A DNA stretch of 64,000 nt from Mesoterricola silvestris (GTDB taxonomy: Bacteria; Acidobacteriota; Holophagae; Holophagales; Holophagaceae). The notes below the pieces were generated by a model that saw nothing but the letters and a program-made list of their open reading frames with translations, was not told the DNA's origin and ran no database searches. Below are positions 1-11,175 of the stretch, piece by piece. The position numbers were made by a program, and so were the translations under genes. The stretch is taken from the NCBI RefSeq assembly GCF_030295405.1, contig NZ_AP027080.1, positions 2,666,001 to 2,730,000 on the forward strand, read 5' to 3'. Numbering within the stretch: the first letter of the stretch is position 1; each line of letters starts with the position of its first letter.

Positions 1-973
1 CGGTCTGGGTGTGGAAGCGCAGCATCTGGCTCTTGGGATCGGAGGAGCCGAAGCGCTCCTTGATGATCTTCGCCCACATGCGCCGCGCCGCGCGGAACTT
101 GGCGATCTCCTCGAAGAACTGGTTGTGCGCGTTGAAGAAGAAGCTGAGCCGGGGCGCGAAGTCCTCGAGCTTCATGCCCGCGGCCAGCGCGGCCTCCACG
201 TATGCGATGCCGTCGGCCAGGGTGAACGCGATCTCCTGGGCCGCGGTGCAGCCCGCCTCCCGGATGTGGTACCCGGAGATGGAGATGGTGTTCCAGTTGG
301 GAACCCCCGCCGCGCAGAACTCGAAGATGTTCGTGATGAGCCGGATGCTGGGGCGGGGCGGGTAGATGTAGGTGCCCCGGGCCATGTACTCCTTGAGGAT
401 GTCGTTCTGGATCGTGCCGCTCACCTGGCTCCAGGAGGCGCCCTGCTCCTCGGCCACGGCCAGGTAGAGGGCGAGGAGCACCGAGGCCGGGCCGTTGATG
501 GTCATGCTGGTGCTCACCTTGTCCAGGGGGATGTCCTTGAACAGCACCCGCATGTCGCGGATGGAGCAGATGCTCACCCCCACCTTGCCCACTTCGCCCA
601 TGGCCATGGCGTGGTCCGGATCCATGCCGATCTGGGTGGGCAGGTCGAAGGCCACGGACAGGCCGGTCTGGCCCTGCTCCAGGAGGTAGCGGTAGCGCTT
701 GTTGGATTCCTCCGCCGTGCCGAAGCCGGCGTACTGGCGCATGGTCCACAGGCGCCCCCGGAAGCCCGTGGGCTGCACGTGGCGGGTGAAGGGGTACTTC
801 CCGGGGCGGCCCAGGTCCCGCACGGCGTCCAGGTTCTCGATGTCCGCGGGGGTGTAGCTGTTCTTGAGGGGGATGCCGGAACTGGTCTCGAATTTGGGGG
901 ACCGCAGCTTGGTCGGGTCCTCCTTCACCTCCAGGTTCTCGCGGACCTGTCGAAGGTATTCGGGCTGGTACAT
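1..973 (-). CDS. Methylmalonyl-CoA mutase large subunit, N-terminal part (cut by window start)
   Basis: Reading the minus strand from an ATG at 973 gives a protein beginning [16 protein letters not shown] that runs off the left edge after about 324 residues. The stretch around residues 75-110 ([19 protein letters not shown], then [18 protein letters not shown]) and the later [11 protein letters not shown] are hallmarks of the adenosylcobalamin-dependent acyl-CoA mutase TIM-barrel domain, which interconverts methylmalonyl-CoA and succinyl-CoA. A GGAGG sits about 5 bases before the ATG. The B12-binding domain is not in view, so I cannot say whether it is fused or encoded separately. The gene is divergent from the amidohydrolase at 1061. 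A B12-dependent enzyme about 3 kb from a cobalt-type transporter operon is suggestive but not proof of a link. Confidence 0.93.
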   Translation of the reverse strand, partial: MYQPEYLRQVRENLEVKEDPTKLRSPKFETSSGIPLKNSYTPADIENLDAVRDLGRPGKYPFTRHVQPTGFRGRLWTMRQYAGFGTAEESNKRYRYLLEQGQTGLSVAFDLPTQIGMDPDHAMAMGEVGKVGVSICSIRDMRVLFKDIPLDKVSTSMTINGPASVLLALYLAVAEEQGASWSQVSGTIQNDILKEYMARGTYIYPPRPSIRLITNIFEFCAAGVPNWNTISISGYHIREAGCTAAQEIAFTLADGIAYVEAALAAGMKLEDFAPRLSFFFNAHNQFFEEIAKFRAARRMWAKIIKERFGSSDPKSQMLRFHTQT

Positions 974-1060
974 GCGTCCTCCAAGGTTTGGCCCAGGGTA
1001 CCATGAGGACGCTGCGCGATTGGGTCACAGTGCTCTAGACTGGGTGGAAAGGTGGATTCC

Positions 1061-2656
1061 ATGCCCGTTCACGCCCTCCCCCCGCCCCCCGCGATCCAGG
1101 TCCTCCTGGGGGCCGACGTGTGGAGCGGCGACGGGGAACCCCGCTCCGGGCAGGCCCTGGCCCTGCGCGGGGCCCGCATCCTGGCCGCGGGACCGGCGGC
1201 GGAGATCCTCGGGAAGTACCCCGCGGCGCGCCGGGTCGAACTGCCCGGGGGCACGCTGCTGCCGGGCCTCATCGAAGGCCATGCCCACGTCCTGGGCCTG
1301 GGCCAGCAGGGCCTGCGGGCGGACCTGGCCCTGGCCCCCAGCCTGCCGGCGGCCCTGGACCGGGTGAAGACCTGGGCCGGCTCCCACGGCGGCTGGATCG
1401 AGGGCCGGGGCTGGGATCAGAACCTCTGGCCTTCCAAGACCTTCCCCACGGCCCGGGACCTGGACGCCGTGACGGGCGATCGGCCTGCGGCCTTGGAGCG
1501 GGTGGACGGCCATGCCCTCTGGGTGAATTCCGCGGCCCTGAAGGCCGCCGGCATCACCCGGGGAACCCAGGACCCCGCGGGCGGCAGCATCCTCCGGGAC
1601 GCCGCGGGCGAACCCACCGGCATCCTGGTGGACGGGGCCATGGATCTGCTGCTCAAGGTCCGCCCCGCCCCCTCCCCCGCGGCCCTGGAGGCCGCCCTGG
1701 CCGCGGGCCTGGCCCGGCTGCGCAGCCTGGGCTTCACCTCCGTGGCCGACATGGGCGTGGACCACCCGACCCTGGACGCCTACCGCCGCCTGGCCCGGGC
1801 CGGCAAGCTCCCCATCCGCGTCTTCGTCTACCTGGCCCACGATACGCGGCTCATGCTCCAGGAGCTGCGCCGGGCCCGCAACCCCAAGCCCGGCTTCCTC
1901 CAGGTGCAGGGCGTGAAGTTCTACCTGGACGGCGCCCTGGGCAGCCGCGGGGCCCGGCTCCTGGAGCCCTACGCCGACGCGCCCACCTCGGGCATCTGGA
2001 CCACGGACCCGGCCCGGGTGGCCGCGGACGTGAAGGCCACCCAGCGGGCTGGCTACCAGCCAGCCATCCACGCCATCGGCGACGCCGCCAACCGCAAGGC
2101 CCTGGATATCCTGGAACGGCTCCCCCGCAGGGCGGCCCTGCCCCCCCGCATCGAGCACGCCCAGATCGTCACGGCGGAGGACGCGGCCCGCTTCGGCCCC
2201 CTGGGCGTGGTGGCCAGCATCCAGCCGGTGCACTGCGCGGACGACCATGCCTGGACCCCGGCCCGCCTGGGCCCGGCCCGGGTGGAGGAGGCCTTCCCCT
2301 GGCGCTCCTTCCTCAAGGGGGGCGCCCTCCTGGCCCTGGGCAGCGACGCCCCGGTGGCCGACCCCAACCCCTTCGTGGGCATCGTCTCCGCCGAAACCCG
2401 GCAGGACGCGGCCCTGGACCCGCCCGGGGGCTTCCTGCCCGCCCAGCGCCTCACCCGCGCCGAGGCCCTGCGGGGCTACACCGCCGGCAACGCCCGGGCC
2501 CTGGGCCTCCCGGACCTGGGCGTCCTCAAGGCGGGCGCGGTGGCGGATCTGCTCTGGGTGCAGGCCCCCCTGGCCACCCTGCCCTCCGCCGAGCTGCGCA
2601 AGCTCAAGCCCGGCCGCCTTTGGGTGAACGGCATCGAATGCACGGAGAAACCATGA
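1061..2656 (+). CDS. YtcJ-like amidohydrolase family metal-dependent hydrolase
   Basis: This 531-residue protein has the layout of YtcJ-type amidohydrolases: a small beta-sandwich at the N terminus, the metal-binding GHAHV motif near residue 72 (in place of the usual HxH after LPGLIE), a His in HAIGDAANRKALD, IEHAQIV, and a late GSDAPVADPNPF Asp ligand. Such enzymes hydrolyse C-N bonds of imides or amides, but the substrate cannot be read from sequence. An in-frame GTG at 1052 would add three residues. I chose ATG 1061 because GGAAAGG lies 8 bases before it. Its stop overlaps the start of rpe (ATGA), so the two are translated together. No signal peptide is visible, so it is probably cytoplasmic. 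Confidence 0.88.
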   Translation: MPVHALPPPPAIQVLLGADVWSGDGEPRSGQALALRGARILAAGPAAEILGKYPAARRVELPGGTLLPGLIEGHAHVLGLGQQGLRADLALAPSLPAALDRVKTWAGSHGGWIEGRGWDQNLWPSKTFPTARDLDAVTGDRPAALERVDGHALWVNSAALKAAGITRGTQDPAGGSILRDAAGEPTGILVDGAMDLLLKVRPAPSPAALEAALAAGLARLRSLGFTSVADMGVDHPTLDAYRRLARAGKLPIRVFVYLAHDTRLMLQELRRARNPKPGFLQVQGVKFYLDGALGSRGARLLEPYADAPTSGIWTTDPARVAADVKATQRAGYQPAIHAIGDAANRKALDILERLPRRAALPPRIEHAQIVTAEDAARFGPLGVVASIQPVHCADDHAWTPARLGPARVEEAFPWRSFLKGGALLALGSDAPVADPNPFVGIVSAETRQDAALDPPGGFLPAQRLTRAEALRGYTAGNARALGLPDLGVLKAGAVADLLWVQAPLATLPSAELRKLKPGRLWVNGIECTEKP

Positions 2657-3315
2657 CACGTCCCCAGCCCCTCCTCGCCCCCTCCATCCTGTCGGCGGAT
2701 TTCGCCCGGCTGGCGGAGAGCCTCCAGGTCCTTGGGGACCGGTGCGTGGTGCACGTGGACGTCATGGACGGCCGCTTCGTGCCCAACCTCACCCTGGGCA
2801 TGCCCGTGGTGGCCGCCCTGCGCAAGGAGACGCGGCTCCCCCTGGACTGCCACCTCATGATCGTGGAGCCGTCCAAGTACGCCCTGGAATTCGTGAAGGC
2901 CGGCGCGGACTGGGTCTCCATCCACCAGGAGGCCGATCCCCACGCCCACCGCACCCTCACCGCCATCCGGGAGGCCGGGGCCAAGGCCGGCATCGTCCTC
3001 AACCCCGGCACGCCCGTGGAGACCCTCACGGACCTGGTGGGCGTCTTCGATTTCGTCCTGCTCATGAGCGTGAACCCCGGCTTCGGGGGCCAGTCCTTCA
3101 TCCCCCGGGTGCTGGACAAGGTCCGGCGCCTGGACGCCCTGCGCCGGGAGCGGGAGGCCGACTTCTTCATCCAGGTGGACGGCGGCGTGGGCCCGGGCAA
3201 CGCGGGGGCCCTGGTGGCCGCCGGGGCGGACGTGCTGGTGGCGGGCAACGCCGTCTTCAAGGCGCCCGACCCCCGGGCGGCCATCGCCGGTCTTCTCAAA
3301 GCCATGGATGCCTAA
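2653..3315 (+). CDS. rpe: Ribulose-phosphate 3-epimerase
   Basis: The 220-residue product matches the usual length and motif order of Rpe: LLAPSILSADF at the N terminus, HVDVMDGRFVPNLT with the metal-binding His/Asp, DCHLMI, GIVLNPGTP, LLMSVNPGFGGQSFIP and IQVDGGVGPGN. It interconverts ribulose-5-phosphate and xylulose-5-phosphate in the pentose phosphate pathway as a TIM-barrel metalloenzyme in the cytoplasm. The start codon overlaps the stop of the upstream amidohydrolase by 4 bases. No clear terminator hairpin with a T-run follows it. Confidence 0.97.
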   Translation: MTRPQPLLAPSILSADFARLAESLQVLGDRCVVHVDVMDGRFVPNLTLGMPVVAALRKETRLPLDCHLMIVEPSKYALEFVKAGADWVSIHQEADPHAHRTLTAIREAGAKAGIVLNPGTPVETLTDLVGVFDFVLLMSVNPGFGGQSFIPRVLDKVRRLDALRREREADFFIQVDGGVGPGNAGALVAAGADVLVAGNAVFKAPDPRAAIAGLLKAMDA

Positions 3316-3345
3316 TTTACCCCGGCTCACGGGCCCGCGGAAAAA

Positions 3346-3375
3346 TGCCAAGCCCCACCTGGAAAAAGGTATAAT
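3346..3375 (+). promoter_or_regulatory. Putative sigma-70-type promoter for the XRE-PAS regulator
   Basis: A perfect TATAAT lies at 3370-3375, 110 bases before the ATG of the regulator at 3486. A weak TGCCAA at about 3346-3351 could serve as the -35 element. The spacing is plausible but the -35 match is poor. It sits in a 170-base gap that is less GC-rich than its surroundings. Confidence 0.4.
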
Positions 3376-3420
3376 CAAGCGTGGTCCATCCCGGCGAGGG
3401 TAGGCATGCATGCCTTGTGG

Positions 3421-3437
3421 ATGAAGGGGCTCTTCAT
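3421..3437. repeat. Inverted repeat in the leader of the XRE-PAS gene
   Basis: ATGAAG-GGGCT-CTTCAT is a perfect 6-bp dyad between the putative -10 box and the start codon. It could be an operator or a small RNA hairpin. A second dyad lies at 3480-3491, which supports a regulatory role. Confidence 0.35.
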
Positions 3438-3479
3438 ACTATTTGCCGATGGCTTGGACACGGGAAGGCCCAGTAGGCT

Positions 3480-3491
3480 GAACAAATGTTC
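3480..3491. promoter_or_regulatory. Candidate operator palindrome overlapping the regulator start codon
   Basis: GAACA-AA-TGTTC is a perfect 5-bp dyad that includes the ATG of the XRE-PAS gene. Short dyads of this type are common binding sites for HTH_3 repressors, so autoregulation is a reasonable inference. No second copy was noticed near cbiM. Confidence 0.3.
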
Positions 3492-4157
3492 GACACGGGT
3501 GCACACCTGAGGAAAGTCAGGAAGAAGTTCAACCTGACCCTGGATCAACTTGCCGGCAGGAGCGGCATCGACCGGGGCACCATCAGCCGCATCGAGCTGG
3601 GCCACGTGTCCCCCCGCATCGACACCATCGCGTGCCTGTGCAAGGCCATGAACACCAGCCTGCCGGAGTTCTTCAGCCGGGGAACGGCCTGGACGGGTCC
3701 CGGCGACGGCGGGCCCCAGGCCGGACCGGTCGCCAACCTGGAAGCGGGCGCCGAGCCCGCCAAGGTCACCGACATCTACTGGCCCGTGCCCCGCACCATG
3801 TGGCAGGGCCTGGTGGACGTGGTGGAGCGCTTCGAGGCCCTCCTGGCCCACAGCAACGAGCTGGTGCTGGTCCTGGACGGCCCGGGGCGGGTGCTGTACT
3901 TCTCCCCCGGCGGGGAGGCCCTCCTGGCCCACCGCACCTCCGAGGTCCTGGGCACCTCCGTGCTGGACCTGGTCCACCCCGAGGACCGGACCCGCTTCCG
4001 CACGGCCCTCACCGGCGGCGCGCCCGGGGCGGCGGAATCCCGCACCTTCCGGTTCCGGCACCGCACGGGGGAATGGCTGGCCTTCCAGTGCACCTTCACG
4101 GACCAGCTGGAGAACCCCTCCATCCGGGCCCGGATCCTGAACGCCGCCCTCGCCTAG
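3486..4157 (+). CDS. XRE-family helix-turn-helix regulator with C-terminal PAS domain
   Basis: The 223-residue protein starts with a classical HTH_3 domain at residues 7-62 (LRKVRKKFNLTLDQLAGRSG, then IDRGTISRIELG). After a linker, a PAS domain occupies residues about 110-220 (LVLVLDGPGRVLYFSPGGEA, then VLDLVHPEDRTRFRTAL). No kinase, Cupin or GAF domain is present. The PAS domain suggests that a bound cofactor or small molecule modulates DNA binding. It stands alone between rpe and the metal-transport operon in the same orientation, so it may control cbiMQO, although this is only positional inference. Two dyads in its leader are compatible with autoregulation. Confidence 0.85.
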   Translation: MFDTGAHLRKVRKKFNLTLDQLAGRSGIDRGTISRIELGHVSPRIDTIACLCKAMNTSLPEFFSRGTAWTGPGDGGPQAGPVANLEAGAEPAKVTDIYWPVPRTMWQGLVDVVERFEALLAHSNELVLVLDGPGRVLYFSPGGEALLAHRTSEVLGTSVLDLVHPEDRTRFRTALTGGAPGAAESRTFRFRHRTGEWLAFQCTFTDQLENPSIRARILNAALA

Positions 4158-4223
4158 AACGCCGCGCGTGGGCAGAATGGAAGGATTCCGGAGCCCTTCG
4201 CCGCCGGGTCGCTGGGAGTCCCG

Positions 4224-5174
4224 ATGCACATGTCCGATGCCCTCGTCTCCCCCCTGGTGGGCGCGGCGTTCTGGGCGGTTTCGGGCACGGCCCTCTACGG
4301 GAGCGGAAAAGGGGCGGCCCGGGAAGCGGCGTCGGGGTCGGTGCCCCTCACCGGCGTGCTGGGCGCGTTCATCTTCACGGTCCAGATGATCAATTTCGCA
4401 ATCCCGGGAACCGGTTCCAGCGGGCATCTGGGCGGCGGCCTCCTGCTGGCCATCCTCCTGGGCCCCCAGGCGGCCTTCCTCACCCTGGCCTCGGTGCTCC
4501 TGGTGCAGGCCCTCTTCTTCGCGGACGGGGGGCTGCTGGCCCTGGGCTGCAACCTCTTCAACATGGGCTTCATCCCGGCCTTCATCACCTTCCCCCTGAT
4601 CTACCGCCCGCTGGCGGCCCGGGCCCGCACGGCCGGCATCCTCCTGGCGGCCGTGGCGGCCCTGGGCCTGGGGGCGGGGGCGGTGGCCCTGGAAACGCGC
4701 CTCTCCGGCATCTCGGCCCTGCCCTTCCGCACCTTCCTGGCGGCCCTGGTGCCCATCCACCTGGTCATCGGCCTGGTGGAGGGGGTGGCCACCGTGGCCC
4801 TGGTGCGCTTCCTGGCCAGCGCCCGGCCGGAGCTGGCGGAGGGCGGCCCCCGGGGGGGCTGGAAGGCGCCCGCCCTGGTGGCGGTCCTGGCCCTGGTGAC
4901 GGGCGGGGGCCTCACCTGGGTCGCCTCCCGCAACCCCGACGGCCTGGAGTGGGCCATCCTCCGGGTGGCGGGACGGGAACCCGCCCCCGCCGGGGACCCC
5001 CTGCACCGCGCCTCCGCCCGGGCCGCCGAGGCGGCCCCCCTCCCCGACTACGCCCCGAAGGGCCAGGCGGGCCGGGCCGCGACCTCCCGGGCGGGCCTCC
5101 TGGGAGGCGCCGCCACCCTCGCCCTGGTGGCCCTGGCCGCCCTGGGCCTGCGGGCCCTGAGGAAAACCCCGTGA
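4224..5174 (+). CDS. cbiM: CbiM-type ECF transporter S component with fused CbiN/PDGLE-like C-terminal region
   Basis: The protein begins MHMSDALVSP, the N-terminal His-containing metal-binding signature of CbiM/NikM (MHxxD, free N terminus inserted in the core). About six hydrophobic helices follow in residues 10-205 with the NFAIPGTGSSGHLGGGLL motif. Residues about 215-316 contain another TM helix, NPDGLEWAI (the PDGLE signature) and a final TM helix, so the CbiN/NikN-like part is fused as in NikMN-type proteins. It imports Co2+ or Ni2+ with CbiQ and CbiO. Sequence alone does not separate the two metals, but the B12-dependent mutase at the left edge favours cobalt. Its stop overlaps the GTG of cbiQ. 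Confidence 0.92.
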   Translation: MHMSDALVSPLVGAAFWAVSGTALYGSGKGAAREAASGSVPLTGVLGAFIFTVQMINFAIPGTGSSGHLGGGLLLAILLGPQAAFLTLASVLLVQALFFADGGLLALGCNLFNMGFIPAFITFPLIYRPLAARARTAGILLAAVAALGLGAGAVALETRLSGISALPFRTFLAALVPIHLVIGLVEGVATVALVRFLASARPELAEGGPRGGWKAPALVAVLALVTGGGLTWVASRNPDGLEWAILRVAGREPAPAGDPLHRASARAAEAAPLPDYAPKGQAGRAATSRAGLLGGAATLALVALAALGLRALRKTP

Positions 5175-5977
5175 GCGCCCTGGCCTCCCTCATCCCCTTC
5201 GGCACCCTGGACGAACTCGCCGCCGCCGATTCCCCCGTGCACCGCCTGGACCCCCGGGCCAAGCTCCTGGCCACGGCCCTCTTCATCGTCGCCGTGGCCT
5301 CCTTCGGGCGGTACGAGGTGGCCGCCCTGGCGCCCTTCGCCCTCTATCCCGCGGCCCTCATGGCCCTGGGGGGCATCCCGGCCGGCTTCATCCTGTCCCG
5401 GATGCTGGCGGCCCTGCCCTTCGTGCTTTTGCTGGCGGCCCTGAACCCGGTGCTGGACCGCGCCCCGCTCCTGACCCTGGGCCCCGTGGCCATCTCCGGG
5501 GGCTGGGTGTCCTTCGCCTCGATCCTGATGCGCTTCGCCCTCACGGTGGGCGCGGCCCTGGTGCTGGTGGCCACCACCAGCATGGACGGCGTGTGCCTGG
5601 GCCTGGAGCGCCTGGGGGCGCCCCGGGCCTTCGCGCAGCAGGTGGCCTTCCTCCACCGCTACGCCTTCGTGCTGGGCGCCGAGGCCCTGCGCATCCACCG
5701 CGCCCGGACCCTGCGGGCCTTCGGCGGGAAGCTCACCCCCGGGGAATTCGCCACCCTGGCCGGGAACCTCCTGCTGCGGGCCTGGGACCGCGCCCGGCGC
5801 ATCCACGTGGCCATGCTCACCCGGGGCTTCACCGGGCGGTTCCCGGAACCCCGGCCCCTGGCCTGGGGCACCCGGGACCTCCTGTTCACCGTCCTGTGCG
5901 CCGCGGCCTTCGCGGCCCTGCGGGTCTGGAACCTGCCGCGGATCCTGGGCGGCCTGCTGGCGGGAGGCGCCCCATGA
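5171..5977 (+). CDS. cbiQ: CbiQ-type ECF transporter transmembrane (T) component
   Basis: A GTG at 5171 overlaps the stop of cbiM and gives a 268-residue membrane protein. It shows the CbiQ/EcfT pattern: SPVHRLDPRAKLLATALFIV near the N terminus, several TM segments, and the coupling-helix Ala-Arg-Gly-like motifs (HRARTLRAFGG and HVAMLTRGFTG) that contact the ATPase. It links the CbiM metal-binding unit to CbiO in the inner membrane. Translational coupling with both neighbours (GTGA upstream, ATGA downstream) argues that the complex is made stoichiometrically. Confidence 0.93.
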   Translation: MSALASLIPFGTLDELAAADSPVHRLDPRAKLLATALFIVAVASFGRYEVAALAPFALYPAALMALGGIPAGFILSRMLAALPFVLLLAALNPVLDRAPLLTLGPVAISGGWVSFASILMRFALTVGAALVLVATTSMDGVCLGLERLGAPRAFAQQVAFLHRYAFVLGAEALRIHRARTLRAFGGKLTPGEFATLAGNLLLRAWDRARRIHVAMLTRGFTGRFPEPRPLAWGTRDLLFTVLCAAAFAALRVWNLPRILGGLLAGGAP

Positions 5978-6726
5978 CCCACCCCATCATCGAGGCCGTG
6001 GACCTGCACTTCAGCTACCCCGACGGCACCCGGGCTCTGCGCGGCGTCTCCTTCACGGTCCAGCCCGGGGAAGCCCTGGCCCTGGTGGGGGCCAACGGCG
6101 CGGGGAAGTCCACCCTCCTCCAGCACCTCGTCGGCGCCGCCTTCCCCTCCCGGGGCGCCCTGCACGTGGGCGGCCTCCCCGTGGACTCCGGGCACCTGCC
6201 GGCCCTGCGCAAGCGCGTGGGCATGGTCTTCCCCGATCCCGACGACCAGCTCTTCATGCCCACCGTGGCCCAGGACGTGGCCTTCGGGCCCCGGAACCTG
6301 GGCCTGGCCCCCGGGGACGTGGAGGCCCGGGTGCGCGCGGCCCTGGAGACCGTCGATGCCCTGGCCCTGGCCGGAAAGCCCCCCTACCGCCTGTCCTCGG
6401 GCGAGAAGCGCCGGGTGGCCATCGCCACGGCCCTGGCCCTGGAACCCGAGATCCTCGTCATGGACGAGCCCACCTCGGGCCTGGATCCCCGCAGCCGGCG
6501 CCACCTGGCGGAGCTGCTGAAGGCCTTCGGCCACACCATGGTCATCGCCACCCACGACCTGGACCTGGTCCTCGACCTCTGCCCGCGCACCCTCGTGATC
6601 CACGAGGGGGTCCTCGCGGCCGACGGCCCCACCCGGGACATCTTCCGGAACGAGGGGCTCCTGGCCACCTGCCACCTGGAAAAGCCCCTTTCCATGCAGG
6701 GCTGCCCCTTTTGCGGCCCGTCTTGA
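5974..6726 (+). CDS. cbiO: CbiO-type ECF transporter ATPase
   Basis: This 250-residue ABC ATPase has all core motifs: Walker A GANGAGKST (about residue 37), Q-loop VFPDPDDQLF, signature LSSGEKRRVAI, Walker B ILVMDEPTSGLD and the switch His in IATHDLDL. The FPDPDDQLF Q-loop is typical of CbiO/EcfA ATPases. The C terminus ends with a Cys-containing tail (MQGCPFCGPS), which is unusual and may bind metal. It overlaps cbiQ by 4 bases and is the last gene of the uptake operon. Confidence 0.95.
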   Translation: MTHPIIEAVDLHFSYPDGTRALRGVSFTVQPGEALALVGANGAGKSTLLQHLVGAAFPSRGALHVGGLPVDSGHLPALRKRVGMVFPDPDDQLFMPTVAQDVAFGPRNLGLAPGDVEARVRAALETVDALALAGKPPYRLSSGEKRRVAIATALALEPEILVMDEPTSGLDPRSRRHLAELLKAFGHTMVIATHDLDLVLDLCPRTLVIHEGVLAADGPTRDIFRNEGLLATCHLEKPLSMQGCPFCGPS

Positions 6727-6759
6727 TCTGCGTCAAGGCCGGCCCCCCCGAACCGTCTC

Positions 6760-7863
6760 ATGCTTGGGCGACCGGATCCCCGGACACCCGAGGTGGAGAT
6801 GCTCGCCCTGTTGGAGTTGGAACTTCGGCCCCTGGCGCGGGCGACCCTGGCCACCCTGGCCCTGGCCGGGCTCATCGCCCTGGGCAACGGGGGCGGCCGC
6901 TGGCTTGACCCGGCCCTTCTGGGCTACCTCATCGCGTGCCTTTTCGCCTGTTTCGGGGTGGCCTACCGGTACTTCACCTGGCTGGAACGGCCCGCCACCG
7001 CCATGTACTGGCGCTGGACCCTGCGCACCCTCCTGACGCCCCGGGTGCTGGTGAGGCTGCCCCTGATCCTCCTGGACCAGCTCATCCTGCAGCGCTTCAT
7101 CGGCAAGCGCTCCATCAAGCGGTGGGGGGCCCACGCCTGCCTGGCCTGGGGATGCCTGCTGGCCTTCGCCGTCACCTTCCCCCTGGTCTTCGGGTGGGTG
7201 CGCTTCACCAGCGACGGCCCCGACGCCGGCCGCTACCAGGCCTGGGTCCTGGGCCTGCCCGCGGGGAGCTTCCCCCTGGGCGGCTTCGCGGCCTTCGCCG
7301 CCTTCCACGTCCTGGACCTGGCCGCGGTGATGGTCATCGCGGGCTGCGTCCTGGCCTTTGTGCGCCGCAGCCGGGACGAGGGCGACACCGCCACCCAGCG
7401 CTTCGACCTGGACATCCTGCCGCTCCTGCTGCTCATCGCCATCTCCGCCACCGGGCTGCTGCTCACCGCCTCGGAGACCTGGCTCCAGGGCCGCAATTTC
7501 GGGACCCTGGCCTACCTCCACGAGATGACCGTCATCCTCATGCTCCTGAGCCTGCCCTTCGGCAAGCTCTTCCACATCGTCCAGCGCCCCGCCCAGGCCG
7601 GCGTGAAGCTCTACAAGGCCGAAGGCGACGCCCGGGGCCTCCTGCCCTGCAAGGCCTGCGCCGCGCCCTTCCTGCGGCCCAACCAGCGGCGCGATCTGCG
7701 GGTGCTGTGGAAGGAACTGGGCCTGGAGGCCGGCGCCGGCCACCTGGACCTGTGCCCCCGGTGCAGGCGGCGCCTGCTCATGAAGGCCCAGAGCCTGCGC
7801 CTGGGCGGCGCCTTCGATCCCTTCGCGGACACCCCCGTGCCCGTGGAACCCCTGGAGAGCTGA
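6760..7863 (+). CDS. NarI/cytochrome-b-like membrane subunit of the nitrate reductase operon with C-terminal Cys4 motif
   Basis: The 367-residue protein has about five to six hydrophobic segments (residues 25-75, 125-150, 170-205, 220-245, 255-275) with several His residues in or next to them, as expected for a heme-b quinol-oxidising anchor of the NarI type. After residue 290 it has a soluble tail with CKAC and CPRC pairs about 36 residues apart, which could form a zinc or iron site. It lies directly upstream of the catalytic subunit (2 bases between stop and ATG). It is therefore the probable electron entry point from the quinone pool. An alternative ATG at 6799 has a GAGG upstream but with very tight spacing. 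Family assignment rests mainly on context. Confidence 0.7.
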   Translation: MLGRPDPRTPEVEMLALLELELRPLARATLATLALAGLIALGNGGGRWLDPALLGYLIACLFACFGVAYRYFTWLERPATAMYWRWTLRTLLTPRVLVRLPLILLDQLILQRFIGKRSIKRWGAHACLAWGCLLAFAVTFPLVFGWVRFTSDGPDAGRYQAWVLGLPAGSFPLGGFAAFAAFHVLDLAAVMVIAGCVLAFVRRSRDEGDTATQRFDLDILPLLLLIAISATGLLLTASETWLQGRNFGTLAYLHEMTVILMLLSLPFGKLFHIVQRPAQAGVKLYKAEGDARGLLPCKACAAPFLRPNQRRDLRVLWKELGLEAGAGHLDLCPRCRRRLLMKAQSLRLGGAFDPFADTPVPVEPLES

Positions 7864-7865
7864 CC

Positions 7866-10090
<2,225 letters not shown>

Positions 10091-10091
<1 letters not shown>

Positions 10092-10672
10092 TGGTCAGCG
10101 AGGAATTCGGCTTCTTCATCGATCCCCAGCGCTGCATCGGCTGCCGGTCCTGCGTGGCGGCCTGCGCGGAGTGCGGCACCCACCGGGGCCACTCCATGAT
10201 CCACCTGGACGAACTGGACCGCCTGGCCTCCACCCAGACCGGCCCCACGGTGTGCATGCACTGCGAGGACCCCATCTGCGCCATGTCCTGCCCCGCCGAC
10301 GCCATCAAGCGCACCGAGGACGGGGTGGTGCACGCCAGCCAGAAGCCCCGGTGCGTGGCCTGCCAGAACTGCGAGCTGAGCTGCCCCTTCGGGGTGCCCA
10401 TCGTGCTTCCCGGGCTGGAGCAGATGCTCAAATGCGACCTGTGCTACGACCGCAGCTCCATCGGCCTCAAGCCCATGTGCGCCACGGTCTGCCCCAGCCA
10501 GGCCCTGCTCTTCGCGCCCCGGCACGAGGTGGCCGCCATGCGCGGTTCCAGACCCCTGCGGGAGTTCGTCATCGGCGGGCTGCGCATCCGAACCCGCAAC
10601 GCGATCATGGTGCCGGACCCGGAGGTTCCCCTGAACCTGGACGCCTCGATCCTCATGGAAGGAGGCCTCTGA
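10091..10672 (+). CDS. 4Fe-4S ferredoxin-type electron-transfer subunit of the nitrate reductase
   Basis: The 193-residue protein has four cysteine clusters in the NarH/DmsB/NrfC pattern: CIGCRSCVAAC near residue 15, CMHCEDPICAMSC near residue 56, CVACQNCELSC near residue 89 and CDLCYDRSSIGLKPMCATVC near residue 117. Each would ligate a cubane cluster, making a wire between the membrane anchor or Rieske protein and the molybdenum subunit. There is no signal peptide, which agrees with a cytoplasmic catalytic subunit. Its start overlaps the stop of the catalytic gene and its stop overlaps the Rieske start. Confidence 0.92.
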
Positions 10673-11175
10673 TGCCCGGCTGGAAATCCCTATTCCCCGT
10701 GGACCTGGCCGAGGAGGGCAGGCTCTCCCGGCGCGAGTTCGCGCGGTTCCTGGCCCTGGTGAGCGCGGGCTTCACCGGCGGCATCGGGTACCTGGCACTG
10801 CGGAAGAAGCCCCTGGACGGCGCCCCCGCGGATTCCACGATGGAGGTCAAGGTCTGCCGCGCCGGGGACGTGGCCCCCGGCAACAGCTTCCTGTTCACCT
10901 ACCGGGACCCCCAGGACCGCTGCATCCTGGTGCGCACCCCCGGGGACCAGTGGCGCGCCTACCGCCAGACCTGCACCCACCTGGGCTGCGCGGTGCGGTG
11001 GGACGGCAGGGGCCTGGAGTGCCCCTGCCACAACGGCCGCTTCGAGGTGGAGCAGGGCTTCCCCACGGCGGGCCCCCCCACGCGGCCCCTGTCGCGGCTC
11101 CGGGTGGAGGAGCGGGACGGGGACATCTGGGTGGTGGGCGACCTGCCCAAGCCCGGGGAAGGGAGCCCGGCATGA
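10672..11175 (+). CDS. Rieske [2Fe-2S] protein with N-terminal twin-arginine-like anchor
   Basis: The 167-residue protein holds the two Rieske boxes CTHLGC (about residue 102) and CPCHNGRF (about residue 119). The N terminus reads RLSRREFARFLALVSAGF, which matches a Tat motif (S-R-R-x-F) followed by a hydrophobic segment and would place the cluster outside the cytoplasmic membrane while remaining anchored, as in bc1/b6f Rieske proteins. This fits a bc-like arrangement with the upstream cytochrome-b-like protein. The contrast with the signal-less molybdenum subunit is odd. It is translationally coupled to both neighbours. Confidence 0.9.
   Translation: MPGWKSLFPVDLAEEGRLSRREFARFLALVSAGFTGGIGYLALRKKPLDGAPADSTMEVKVCRAGDVAPGNSFLFTYRDPQDRCILVRTPGDQWRAYRQTCTHLGCAVRWDGRGLECPCHNGRFEVEQGFPTAGPPTRPLSRLRVEERDGDIWVVGDLPKPGEGSPA

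Noticed and set aside
4158-4223. Cobalamin riboswitch upstream of cbiM
   Set aside because: Only 66 bases separate the genes, too short for a B12 riboswitch, and no B12-box-like sequence was seen.
1025-5006. Long minus-strand open frames opposite the amidohydrolase, rpe, regulator and cbiM genes
   Set aside because: They are antisense to strongly conserved genes, rich in Gly/Ala/Arg/His, and arise from the very high third-position GC. No family motifs are visible.
3632-5170. Plus-strand upstream extension of the cbiQ frame
   Set aside because: The Gly/Pro/Arg-rich translation is an off-frame reading of the regulator and cbiM; cbiQ starts with GTG at 5171 overlapping the cbiM stop.
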